From: Sulfurovum sp.
GTDB taxonomy: Bacteria; Campylobacterota; Campylobacteria; Campylobacterales; Sulfurovaceae
DNA length: 64,000 bases
Reading direction: 5' to 3'
Assembly: GCA_026989435.1 (NCBI GenBank)
Contig: JALSJI010000048.1
Coordinates: 1-64,000, forward strand
Shown in pieces: positions 28,108-36,658 of this stretch. The position numbers and the translations under genes are program-made. The notes beneath the pieces are model-generated. The model was given only the letters and a program-made list of their open reading frames with translations, had not been told where the DNA came from and made no database searches. The stretch's first letter is position 1, and each line of letters begins with the position of its first letter.

Positions 28108-28244
28108 TAAATTTCATTAATTATAGAAAGTAATGCTTAAAGTTTCCATACATCAATATTTAAAGAAACTATTTTAATATTAATAATATATAAATAAGTA
28201 TTAAGTATACTATTTAAATAATATTTATATTTTTTTAGTATTAT
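28108..28244. other. AT-rich spacer
   Basis: Contains TTAATATTAATAATATATAAATAAGTATTAAG-like sequence and related short palindromes; the same kind of spacer recurs upstream of parA and murA. No gene or clear promoter was recognised. Confidence 0.4.
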
Positions 28245-28681
28245 TTAATATGCTATACCCGTCATAGTTAGAACTACTTCCCTAGAAGGTGCATGCACTC
28301 TATGCTCATTAAGGTAGATTCCCTGCCATCTTCCTAAATTAAGTCTTCCTCCGCTTATAGGAATATACAGCGATACACCGATCATCACAGATTTAATATG
28401 TGCAGGCATATCGTCTTTCCCTTCATAGGTATGGGTATAATAGGGTTTCTCCTCATCTACCACATCATTAAAAAACTCTCAATATCATCTCGTACCTCTT
28501 TTTCATAGTTTTCTCCAAGAGCCAAAGAGGCAGAGGTGTGTTTAAGAAAAATATGCAAGATACCCGTAGATATATCTGCTATATCCGGAACCAAAGCATG
28601 TTCTATCTCCTCGTCTATGAGTTGAAATCCTTTTGATTTTCCTGCTATAATAATCGTTTTTTGAATCATCTTCATACTCAT
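28245..28681 (-). pseudogene. yjbQ: YjbQ/UPF0047 protein, frameshifted by one base
   Basis: Two ORF-track entries are halves of one YjbQ. The first reads IQKTIIIAGKSKGFQLIDEEIEH ... ILHIFLKHTSASLALGENYEKEVRDDIESF and then shifts. The second resumes VVDEEKPYYTHTYEGKDDMPAHIK ... GRLNLGRWQGIYLNEHRVHAPSREVVLTMTG. Restoring one base in the T6 run (A6 on the plus strand, about 28469-28474) gives a continuous 145-residue protein of normal family length, with all the usual His and Glu motifs. YjbQ proteins are small trimeric enzymes reported to have side thiamine-phosphate-synthase activity. Either a fresh pseudogene or a sequencing error. Confidence 0.85.
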
Positions 28682-28737
28682 ACAAAATATCCAAATGCTA
28701 AAAACCAAAAATGACAAGATACTTTATAAGCACTGCA

Positions 28738-29376
28738 TTAGGACTCCAAAATCTCCGTATCAACAGCATCTACTATGGCTTTTTTATGATTGGCAACCGG
28801 TACAATCTGCTGTAACCCGGTCGATTCAAAATAGCTTTTATCCAACTTTAACATCTTCATCTCTCTCTCTAATACTGCAATCTCCCTCCTTTTGGGTTGC
28901 AGTTTTAAAAGTAGATTAATACGCTCTAATTCACATTGCATCAGCGTTATTTCCAGCTCTTCTATCTCATCGAGTATCTCTTGAAGTTCATATAATTTTC
29001 TTTTGTCGGTTTTTAGATATGTCTGAGTATCCATCATCTCGCGATACTCACGATTAAGCTCTTGAATAGAGCCTATTTTTTTTGAAAAACGGTTATTATA
29101 CTGCTCTAAAAGATTTTCATCATACTCTATTTGACGCTCCAGTGAGAAGAGTGTCTCTTCATCCTTATGTATTGATTTTTTTTCTATGCCGATCTCTGTT
29201 TCTAGTTTGGAGATCTCAAGTGTATACCTATATAGACCTTCGCTATATGTTATGATACCGTCTCTATAATGTTTCTCTATCTCCCTTACTCCATCGGATG
29301 AGACTTCTTTTTGACGATGCATCTCCTGCTGCTTTGCAAGTTCATAGTGTATTTGCTTCTGTGCTTTTTGACTCAT
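28738..29376 (-). CDS. Coiled-coil protein, unknown
   Basis: 212 residues, nearly all heptad-patterned helix (KLETEIGIEKKSIHKDEETLF, ELQEILDEIEELEITLMQC). No signal peptide or membrane segment. It starts in a 4-base overlap (ATGA) with the membrane-anchored coiled-coil gene upstream, so the two products probably pair. No family recognised. A small C-terminal tail contains LQQIVPVANHKKAIVDAVD. Confidence 0.7.
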   Translation of the reverse strand: MSQKAQKQIHYELAKQQEMHRQKEVSSDGVREIEKHYRDGIITYSEGLYRYTLEISKLETEIGIEKKSIHKDEETLFSLERQIEYDENLLEQYNNRFSKKIGSIQELNREYREMMDTQTYLKTDKRKLYELQEILDEIEELEITLMQCELERINLLLKLQPKRREIAVLEREMKMLKLDKSYFESTGLQQIVPVANHKKAIVDAVDTEILES

Positions 29377-29711
29377 TCTATCACCTCCAAGCCTGCACGT
29401 CTAAGCTCACGTGCACGCTTTTTCTGTTGGGCTTCTATTTTACTTATAACTTGGTTTTTCGTCCCCTCTCTTGCTTGAGTCTCAAGCCTCTCAATCGTAT
29501 GGGTAAGTTCTAAAATTTTACTCTTTTCCTCTTGGATTTTATTCTCGTAATGCGTTTGATTTTTTGTATTAAGTTGATGCAGACTCTCTATTTTTTCATC
29601 TTTTTCCTTCATCGCTTTTTTATATTTTAAAAACAGGTATACCCATGCTACTACAAGCAAAACACTCACGATTCCTAATCCCATGAGATAAACACTATAA
29701 CCGTCTTCCAT
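29373..29711 (-). CDS. Small membrane-anchored coiled-coil protein, unknown
   Basis: 112 residues. A short exposed N-terminus is followed by one transmembrane helix (VYLMGLGIVSVLLVVAWVYLFL, about 7-28) and then a basic/acidic coiled coil to the end (EKIESLHQLNTKNQTHYENK). AAAGGA stands 6 bases before the ATG. Topology resembles FtsB/FtsL- or ZipA-like one-pass proteins, but no family match is claimed. It begins a run of minus-strand genes that together supply three more helical or membrane proteins. Confidence 0.7.
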   Translation of the reverse strand: MEDGYSVYLMGLGIVSVLLVVAWVYLFLKYKKAMKEKDEKIESLHQLNTKNQTHYENKIQEEKSKILELTHTIERLETQAREGTKNQVISKIEAQQKKRARELRRAGLEVIE

Positions 29712-29863
29712 ACATAATCCTTTGCATATATTATCCTTATAAATTTATTGTAGCACAAATTATTAGATACTCAAAAATACCTCATCATGATATACATGAA
29801 AGTTTCTTTGCCAATTTCTATCTATTCAATAACAATATACTGGTATTTAGAACATAATTTTTG

Positions 29864-29869
29864 TATAAT
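29864..29869 (+). promoter_or_regulatory. Likely -10 box of the tRNA-Arg promoter
   Basis: TATAAT preceded by TTG (TTTTTGTATAAT), 23 bases before the mature tRNA 5' end. A weak -35 (TGGTAT at 29841-29846) has a 17-base spacer. Confidence 0.5.
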
Positions 29870-29892
29870 ATACTCTCTTTTTCATACCTAGT

Positions 29893-29968
29893 GTCCTCAT
29901 CGCTTAACTGGATAAAGCAGGGCCCTCCTAAGGCCTAGCTCGAGGTTCGAGTCCTCGTGGGGATACCA
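29893..29968 (+). tRNA. tRNA-Arg (anticodon CCT)
   Basis: Folded by eye: acceptor stem GTCCTCA pairs with TGGGGAT (two G-T pairs). The D arm is CGCTTAACTGGATAAAGC. The anticodon stem GGGCC/GGCCT encloses loop CTCCTAA with anticodon CCT, and the T arm CGAGGTTCGAGTCCTCG is perfect. The discriminator is A and CCA is encoded. 76 bases. It reads AGG codons. Confidence 0.96.
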
Positions 29969-30046
29969 GTTTTTGTTGATGTGAAACAATACTTCTTTTA
30001 CTATACAATACTATAATACCCCTATCTTATATGAGGAAATAATATA

Positions 30047-31305
30047 ATGTCAAACAAAAAAAGTCTAGGTTTTAAAGAACTCGTAGCCATCGCTGTTGGT
30101 GGTATGGTGGGTTTTTTAGCTCCCTTTGCCATAGTATTTTAGGTGGGGTGATTGCATTTTTTTCTGCCTACTCTTACATAAAACTAGATGTTTACTATAA
30201 AGATGAGGGAGCAACTTATGCCTTTTTTAAACGTACCTACCCCCACTCACATATGGCAAGCATCACTCATAGGGTGGTACACCATTTTTGGATACATTTC
30301 TACCCTTGCTCTGTATGCTTATACCTTTTCTTCTTATGGCACCAGTGGGTTTGAGTTTGCCAACAACGAATGGGTACGTAAGGCTGTAGCCATAGGCATA
30401 CTGTGGATTTTTGCAGGCATTAACCTTTGGAGCGTGAAAGGTATGGGAAAACTAGAAGACGTGATGGTCTACGCAAAGCTAATCATTTTGCTACTCATCT
30501 CTTTGGCACTTATATACTATGGTGAAACAGACTTACAAACCTTTTCAAAAACACTCACCCAAGATTTCACACAAACACCTATGATGAGCATACTCTCATA
30601 GTAGCTTCCATTACTTTTGTAGCGTATGAAGGCTTTCAGTTGGTCATTAATGCAGTAGATGAGATGGAAAATCCTGACAAGAACATCCCTAAAGCCATCT
30701 ACACTGCCGTGGTACTTGTGGCTCTCATTTACTTTGTCATTGTTATGGGGTCTGTGCTTGCCATACCTGTAGAAGATTTGATAAAAAACAAAGAGTATGC
30801 CCTTGCATCAGGTGCTGCTGAAATCATGGGTGATTTGGGACAGAACCTTGTTATCGTAGGAGCGATACTTGCTACCTCTTCTGCTATATCAGGTACCATG
30901 TTTGGCTCCTCACGTCAGATGACACGTATCGCAGATGATGGGTATTTACCACAGGTACTCACCAAACGCCGTATGCATATCCCCACCACTGCCATACTCA
31001 GCATGGCTGGTACTGCTACACTTCTCATACTCGTAGGAGGTTTACATCTCATCTTAGAGTTTGGGAGTATTACTTTTTTACTCGTATCTTTGCTTATGGC
31101 AATAGCCAATTTTAAAATCAGAAAGCAAACCAATTCTTCTACACTCTTTACCCTTATGGCTATAGGTGGATTGAGTGTAGGTTCCACTTTGATATTAAGG
31201 TACGAGTACCAAACTAAGCCTGAACAGATGATGTTTATAATCATTTTGTATCTACTCTTGGCTATAGGTGCTTGGGGGTATGCCAGATTGGCTAGTAAAC
31301 TTTGA
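30047..31305 (+). pseudogene. APC-family amino-acid permease, multiply frameshifted
   Basis: A single degraded permease spread over four frames. The 5' part (ATG at 30047, AGGA upstream) reads GFKELVAIAVGGMVG and then lacks the usual glycine-rich TM1 end and TM2 start. One base is missing in a T4 run near 30147, after which GGVIAFFSAYSYIKLDVYYKDEG continues. A second shift near 30265 leads into ASLIGWYTIFGYISTLALYAYTF. A third near 30597 leads into VASITFVAYEGFQLVINAVDEMENPDKNIPKA and the C-terminal helices. At least three frameshifts plus an internal deletion make a working protein very unlikely. Confidence 0.88.
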
Positions 31306-31376
31306 CCTTGATTCATACATATTTAATTAACCTTTGCGCTCTATAATAAGGTAAAGTATTATAGGAGGAGAAACCA

Positions 31377-31583
31377 GTGAGTAAAAGCAATTTAAAACAT
31401 CTAGAAACGATTAAAGAAAATATAGACAAAACAAATGCTCTAAGTCAAGAAGAGAAAAGTGACTCCTTTAAGCGTATAGAAGAATGGTATGCAGAGGACA
31501 AGGCATGGGAGTCTCTCATGGCAGAACTAAGTGAAATTTCACCAAAAGTCAAAGCATTTCTTGCGGAGTTAGGACTGATATAA
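31377..31583 (+). CDS. Small acidic helical protein, unknown
   Basis: 68 residues, GTG start with a very strong AGGAGG 9 bases upstream. Predicted all helix: NLKHLETIKENIDKTNALSQEEK, IEEWYAEDKAWESLMAEL. No family is recognised for certain. It lies 18 bases before the universal stress protein gene, so they are probably co-transcribed; a stress-linked partner role is only inference. Confidence 0.7.
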   Translation: MSKSNLKHLETIKENIDKTNALSQEEKSDSFKRIEEWYAEDKAWESLMAELSEISPKVKAFLAELGLI

Positions 31584-31601
31584 ACCAATAAGGAAGAAGT
31601 A

Positions 31602-32404
31602 ATGCACAGAAGTATTCAAAAAATTATAGCTGTATTAAGTGATTTTTCTATGTGTGATGAGGTATTGGAGGAAACCTTTGATTTCGCCCAAAAACATGAT
31701 GCAAGTGTAGAGATACTCTATGTACATGAGACACCTTTGTTTGACGTTCCTGACTTTTTCGGTACAAATGTTGCAGGTATACTCGACAAAGACAAAATAA
31801 AAAAAGAGATAGAAGCAAAAATAGCTACACTCAAACCTTCTATAACACCTGCAATATTTGTTAAAATAGATGACACACCCGATAGAGTTTGGGCTTTAGC
31901 ACGTGAAGACAAAAAAACCTTTGTTATTACTGCGTATCATGAAAAAATTACGAAAAAACTTATACAAAAAATAAAGCAACCTCTGCTTGTACTAAAAACT
32001 TCTAACCCACGTTACAGTAAAATAGCATTGGTTATCGATGCAGTAAGCAACGCCCATGCCTGCATACAAAATGTACAACACTACTTTAAACAGGGTCAAA
32101 TAGAACTGATTTATGACTACAGATATATAGTAGACCCTAGTATGGAAGCAAGCATACAAAATGTTCAAATCATCCAAAAGGCTCAAGAAGAAGCCTTTGA
32201 AACACTGAAAAAAAATATGCTTTAGACGGTGAGTTTTTTATTGACGGTGGTTTTTTAGGTACACAAATGAGTGCATACCTTAAAGAAAAAAACTTTGAAT
32301 TGCTCTATATCTGCTCTCGTGTTGATGATTTTTTTGTCTCTAATGATTTAGCAATAGATCTTTTAACTACCCTGCAGTGTGATGCTCTAATCGCAAATGA
32401 CTAA
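31602..32404 (+). pseudogene. Universal stress protein (two-domain), frameshifted by one base
   Basis: The track ORF (to 32225) ends TLKKNML, but the sequence beyond it stays coding in another frame: LDGEFFIDGGFLGTQMSAYLKE ... DDFFVSNDLAIDLLTTLQCDALIAND, with stop at 32402-32404. Adding one A to the A8 run near 32208-32216 joins both parts as LKKKYALDGE and gives 267 residues, a normal tandem UspA length. The N-terminal IQKIIAVLSDFSMCDEVLEETFDFAQKHDASVEILYVHE is UspA-like. The restored end overlaps the convergent DUF481 stop by 3-4 bases. Real decay or sequencing error; the protein may be intact. Confidence 0.8.
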
Positions 32405-33195
32405 AAACGGTACCCTATTTTTGCCACAGTTCTTGTATCTACAGTATGATCGCCCTCCGGTCTTAGAGCATCATAGTAGATCTCTTGCTCAATAGAGAAT
32501 GAGAAATTATCACCCAACATAAAATCAAAGCCAAGGACACTTAAGATCTCATAATCCTTTGAAAAATCTTCTATATTTTCCAAAACCGCTATTTTGATGT
32601 AAAAATAATCTTGTTTACTCAATTTATAATGATACTCTAAATACTGGTTAAAGGAAAGATAAGTTTTTGCTACCTGTTCATTACTATATATCTCTTTATT
32701 ATATCCCAATCCAAATTTCAGCGTCAATAAATGGCTCTCGTCGTTAATAAGACTCTTCCCTATACCGATATTGTATGTAAAATAGGCATCATAATTTTTA
32801 AAGGTATTTCTCAACCATGAGAATGCGCCATAGACCAGCCATGAGCTGCCAAAACTCTGTTCAAAATTGATATCTATCCTGTACTCTTCATTGTTTTTTT
32901 TATGATTACTTTTTGAGAGATAAGCTTTAGAATCAAACAATATCTTAAAAGGCTCTCCTTCTATACCCTCAAAACTCACAAAAGTACGAAACCTTCCATT
33001 CACATTCAAGGTATTGGTCGTACCTGAAGTAGCAGTCAGACCAAAGGCAATATTTTTTGCCAAATCATCAGAGATGGGTAGTGTTTTATGATGCACATAA
33101 TATTGTTTCATATATTTTACATTATCCGATGCCAAAAAAGAGCTCAAAGAGGCTATATAGAGCAACAACACAAAACACTTATAGATTTTTCCCAT
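32401..33195 (-). CDS. DUF481-type outer-membrane beta-barrel protein
   Basis: 264 residues. Signal peptide KIYKCFVLLLYIASLSSFLAS, then alternating amphipathic strands: NIAFGLTATSGTTNTLNVNG, FSWLRNTFKNYDAYFTYNIGIGKSL, LTLKFGLGYNKEIYSNE. It ends with the aromatic strand VAKIGYRF, the usual outer-membrane barrel C-terminus. The strand pattern and NTLN region match the DUF481 (YdiY-like) family. Function unknown. Monocistronic. Confidence 0.8.
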   Translation of the reverse strand: MGKIYKCFVLLLYIASLSSFLASDNVKYMKQYYVHHKTLPISDDLAKNIAFGLTATSGTTNTLNVNGRFRTFVSFEGIEGEPFKILFDSKAYLSKSNHKKNNEEYRIDINFEQSFGSSWLVYGAFSWLRNTFKNYDAYFTYNIGIGKSLINDESHLLTLKFGLGYNKEIYSNEQVAKTYLSFNQYLEYHYKLSKQDYFYIKIAVLENIEDFSKDYEILSVLGFDFMLGDNFSFSIEQEIYYDALRPEGDHTVDTRTVAKIGYRF

Positions 33196-33261
33196 GCCTA
33201 CGATTATCCTTTAGCACTCTTTTGCAAAAGTGTATTATAGTACTATCAAATTAAAGTCAAA

Positions 33262-36111
33262 ATGTTTAAACAACTTGGCTATACTACACTTATGGCAAAA
33301 AAAAAGAAAAAACAGATCACCAAACTCAACAATAAAATACGGAACTACTTTCAGGGTATGCCTTTTGATGAGGGTGTTACTACACTGAGTGAAGAGAAAC
33401 TTATAGAGCTTGTAATGCTTTTAGAACTCAAACTCCCCTCTTACGAACATGAAGAGATGATACGTGCCCTACGTCGTATATGGAGTGAAGAAGGGGTCAC
33501 TACACGTGAACTCATCGTCAACTATCTTACCAAAAGATATAAAACCGCACATACGCATATAGACGAAAAACAGGCTAAGGACAAAGTGGGGAAAATACTC
33601 AGTATTCTTTCTACGCTCCAGCACACTCCCCAAGAGGAGAATATCATACTTGAATCCTTCATCGATGCAAAACACTCCAAAATCACGCGTGAAAAAATAA
33701 GCAACAAACTCACCTATATACGTCTTAAAGCGAGCATAGATAAAGTAGAAAAAATGCTTGATATTCAGTTTAACGGCATCAATGAGATAGTGTTTTACCA
33801 CAGCTTTACCTTTAGACGCAAAAAAATAGATTTCAACAAACTACTCTTATGTCAAACAACATTCCCTATGCTTGAGAATACCGCCACACTTCATCATGAA
33901 GCGTTCATAGAAAAGATACGACGTATCAAAGAAGAAACGATCATTAAAAAAGAGAGAGAAGTTGAATCGTTTTTAACATATACCAATAAAGAGACACACC
34001 CCTATCTATCCGATGATGAGATCGATACGGCACTCAAAAGAATGCCTCCTGAAGCAGTACTCTATCATACTCCTTTAAGGCTTGATATTATCGAAAAAAT
34101 ATTGTTCAAAATCAATGATACCTATGAAGTGTATGAGAGCACGGACCATATCATTATTGAAAAAGAGAAACATTATGAACTCTTTGGCGTATTACTCTAC
34201 TATCGTACTTCCGTATCCTATGAAAAACCTTTTCTTTACAACCTCATATGGAAAGGTGCCAAGCTTCCGGTTAAAGAGGATATTCATAGAGTCAATGATG
34301 ATCTTTTAGCGCATTTTAGAGTAATGATAGATGATCTGCTTGCAGAGATGAAAGCGCTTAGTGCAAAACTCGATATCTCTCAAGAGAAACTCCATGAATT
34401 TATCGTACGTTTTGTAGAACCTCAGATACGCACGTCTCGCACACTCAAACTGAAAGAAAAAGTAAGACGACGTATACTCTTTCATTTTGGAGAATATATC
34501 AAACCTCTTTTGGTAAAACAAAAACGAGAAGAACTTCTAGCCAAAACAATCCGTGACTTTAAAAACCTCTTCCCCCTAGCACGCCGTCTGAAACGTAAAA
34601 TACTTTTTCATGTAGGGCCTACCAATTCCGGCAAAACCTACGCTGCGCTGAAAGAGCTAGAGAATGCTGCTACGGGATACTACCTCGCCCCCTTACGTCT
34701 GCTAGCACTTGAAGGATACGAAAATCTACAAAAAAACGGCGTGCATGTCTCGCTCATCACCGGAGAAGAGGAGATCATAGATGAAGAATCTACACACATC
34801 TCCTCTACGATAGAGATGATGAACAGTAGTGCCGATGTAGATGTTTGTGTCATTGATGAGATACAGATGTTAAGTGACCGAGACAGAGGTTGGGCATGGG
34901 CAAATGCTCTCATCGGTGCACCTGCAAAAAAGGTGATCCTCACTGGCTCTGAGAATGCCTTGCCTGCCATAAAAAAGCTCTGTGAGTATCTAGGCGAAGA
35001 TCTTGATATCATACGCTTTGAACGCAAAAATGAACTTGTCGTAATGCCAAACCCCGTAAGCATGAAAAAGATAGAAGCACAAACTGCTATCGTCGCCTTC
35101 TCTAGGCGTGATGTGCTCTCATTAAAACAACAACTCTCGGAGCGTTACAGTGTCTCAGTAGTCTACGGCAACCTCTCTCCCGAAGTACGGCGTGAGGAGG
35201 CTAGACGCTTTAGAGAAGGAGAAAGTCAAATACTTGTGGCAACCGATGCAATAGCCATGGGACTTAACCTCCCTATAAAAACCCTGCTCTTTGCCAAAGA
35301 TAATAAATTTGACGGACTGCGTCGTCGTGAGCTCTTACCTACGGAAGTCTCTCAAATAGCAGGACGCGCAGGACGTTATGGCTTTGAGGAAAAGGGGTAT
35401 GTAGGTGCTCTCGATGACAATACACTTAGTACCGTAACCACTTTGTTTAACGCAGCACTGCCTGAGATTAAGCTGCCTGTCTCAGTGATGGCATCTTTAG
35501 AGCATGTTCTACTCATAGGAGAAATCCTAGAGACTGAAAATATCACCGCCATACTAGGATTTTTTGCAGAAAATATGGAATTTGACGGTCCGTTTCATGC
35601 TGCCAATATCGATAGTATGCTAGAAATAGCAGCTATTGTCGATGAATATCGACTCGATCTTAAAACACGCTACTATCTAAGCTGTGCGCCGGCTAGTATC
35701 TCTTCACCTTATATAGAATCTGTATTTCATAGATATATCAAGCAGATTGAAGCAGGAGGACAAGTTCTCTATATCCCCCCGCGTGATCTGCCCGCATTTG
35801 CACAAACAAACGATATGCTGCTCAATGCAGAAGATCGTGTAAGAGAGATATCACTCTACTTGTGGTTAAGTTTTAAATTCCCCGGCATATTCCAAGATGT
35901 AGAGAAAGCATTGCAGGCTCGAATACGCCTAAACAACTATATAGAAAACTCTTTGCGTCAAGGACACTTCACAAAACAATGCCGAAGATGTGGAAAAGTA
36001 CTGGATTTTAGCTACAGGTTTAGTATTTGCAACAACTGTCATGCATCAAGAAAACGCGGTCATGGAAATAATAGCCCCCGCTATAGATCCGGAGATAAAA
36101 AAAGAAAGTAA
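33262..36111 (+). CDS. SUV3-like ATP-dependent RNA helicase
   Basis: 949 residues. The first half (1-430) has no recognised domain and is rich in charged helix. The helicase core starts near 450: Walker A HVGPTNSGKTYAAL, motif Ia LAPLRLLALEGYE, motif II VIDEIQMLSD (DEIQ, typical of SUV3), SUV3-type TGSENALPAIKK, motif V VATDAIAMGLNLP, motif VI QIAGRAGRYGF. A SUV3 C-terminal-like region follows. A zinc ribbon (CRRCGKVLD ... CNNCHASRKRG) lies near the end. The start is uncertain: 33262 or ATG 33292 (MAKKKKK); neither has a ribosome site. Probably an RNA-processing helicase; bacterial SUV3-likes occur in Proteobacteria and Campylobacterota. Confidence 0.85.
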   Translation: MFKQLGYTTLMAKKKKKQITKLNNKIRNYFQGMPFDEGVTTLSEEKLIELVMLLELKLPSYEHEEMIRALRRIWSEEGVTTRELIVNYLTKRYKTAHTHIDEKQAKDKVGKILSILSTLQHTPQEENIILESFIDAKHSKITREKISNKLTYIRLKASIDKVEKMLDIQFNGINEIVFYHSFTFRRKKIDFNKLLLCQTTFPMLENTATLHHEAFIEKIRRIKEETIIKKEREVESFLTYTNKETHPYLSDDEIDTALKRMPPEAVLYHTPLRLDIIEKILFKINDTYEVYESTDHIIIEKEKHYELFGVLLYYRTSVSYEKPFLYNLIWKGAKLPVKEDIHRVNDDLLAHFRVMIDDLLAEMKALSAKLDISQEKLHEFIVRFVEPQIRTSRTLKLKEKVRRRILFHFGEYIKPLLVKQKREELLAKTIRDFKNLFPLARRLKRKILFHVGPTNSGKTYAALKELENAATGYYLAPLRLLALEGYENLQKNGVHVSLITGEEEIIDEESTHISSTIEMMNSSADVDVCVIDEIQMLSDRDRGWAWANALIGAPAKKVILTGSENALPAIKKLCEYLGEDLDIIRFERKNELVVMPNPVSMKKIEAQTAIVAFSRRDVLSLKQQLSERYSVSVVYGNLSPEVRREEARRFREGESQILVATDAIAMGLNLPIKTLLFAKDNKFDGLRRRELLPTEVSQIAGRAGRYGFEEKGYVGALDDNTLSTVTTLFNAALPEIKLPVSVMASLEHVLLIGEILETENITAILGFFAENMEFDGPFHAANIDSMLEIAAIVDEYRLDLKTRYYLSCAPASISSPYIESVFHRYIKQIEAGGQVLYIPPRDLPAFAQTNDMLLNAEDRVREISLYLWLSFKFPGIFQDVEKALQARIRLNNYIENSLRQGHFTKQCRRCGKVLDFSYRFSICNNCHASRKRGHGNNSPRYRSGDKKRK

Positions 36112-36191
36112 AAGGAGTGGCTGCTTCTTGATATAAATCAAGTAAAATTTGACTATCTTAGCCTATGATAGCAGTAAAAAGGATAGCACCG

Positions 36192-36620
36192 ATGGCATTA
36201 CTTTATATAGAGTCTGTTGAATATCTTGAAGTTCAACAGATGCAAGAGACCCATGAAAATGAGATAAAAATTTTAAACGAGATAGACAGACTTGCTACAC
36301 AATATAGTATGGATAAATCTAAACTCACGGAAGTAGAAACAAAAATAGAAAAGTACCTAGTACATCTAAAAACACACTTTAGCAGTGAAGAAGAACTCAT
36401 GCATAGATACAACTATCCAAACTATGAGATGCATAAACTAGCACATGATATGTTTATAGCCGATTTGGAAATTACCCTAAAACAGTGGCATCTACATAAC
36501 AATATCGACAAGGTCATACACTTTATACGTAAATCGCCAGAATGGATAATCCTACACATTAATACCATGGATGCTCCTACCTCTGCCTACATCACACAGA
36601 AAATGAAGATAAAACAATAA
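36192..36620 (+). CDS. Hemerythrin-family oxygen-binding protein
   Basis: 142 residues from the ATG at 36192 (AAGGA 9 bases upstream); the track start at 36165 is less likely. Di-iron ligand pattern: QETHENEIKIL (His), LKTHFSSEEELMHRYNYPNYEMHKLAHDMF (His, Glu, His, His), EWIILHINTMDAPTSAYI (His and Asp). It follows the bacteriohemerythrin order, so the protein should bind O2 at a di-iron centre in the cytosol, for delivery or for protecting oxygen-sensitive enzymes. Microaerobic Campylobacterota often carry several. Confidence 0.88.
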   Translation: MALLYIESVEYLEVQQMQETHENEIKILNEIDRLATQYSMDKSKLTEVETKIEKYLVHLKTHFSSEEELMHRYNYPNYEMHKLAHDMFIADLEITLKQWHLHNNIDKVIHFIRKSPEWIILHINTMDAPTSAYITQKMKIKQ

Positions 36621-36658
36621 TAAGCTTTCCTTAGTCTAACATGCTATAATATAGTACT

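Noticed and set aside
28108-28244. CRISPR-like or other ordered repeat
   Set aside because: AT-rich irregular words without fixed repeat and spacer lengths; no CRISPR array or cas gene was seen anywhere in the window.
29893-30046. tRNA-Arg as an integration site for a mobile element
   Set aside because: No repeat of the tRNA 3' end, no integrase and no element genes follow; the downstream permease is ordinary chromosomal decay.
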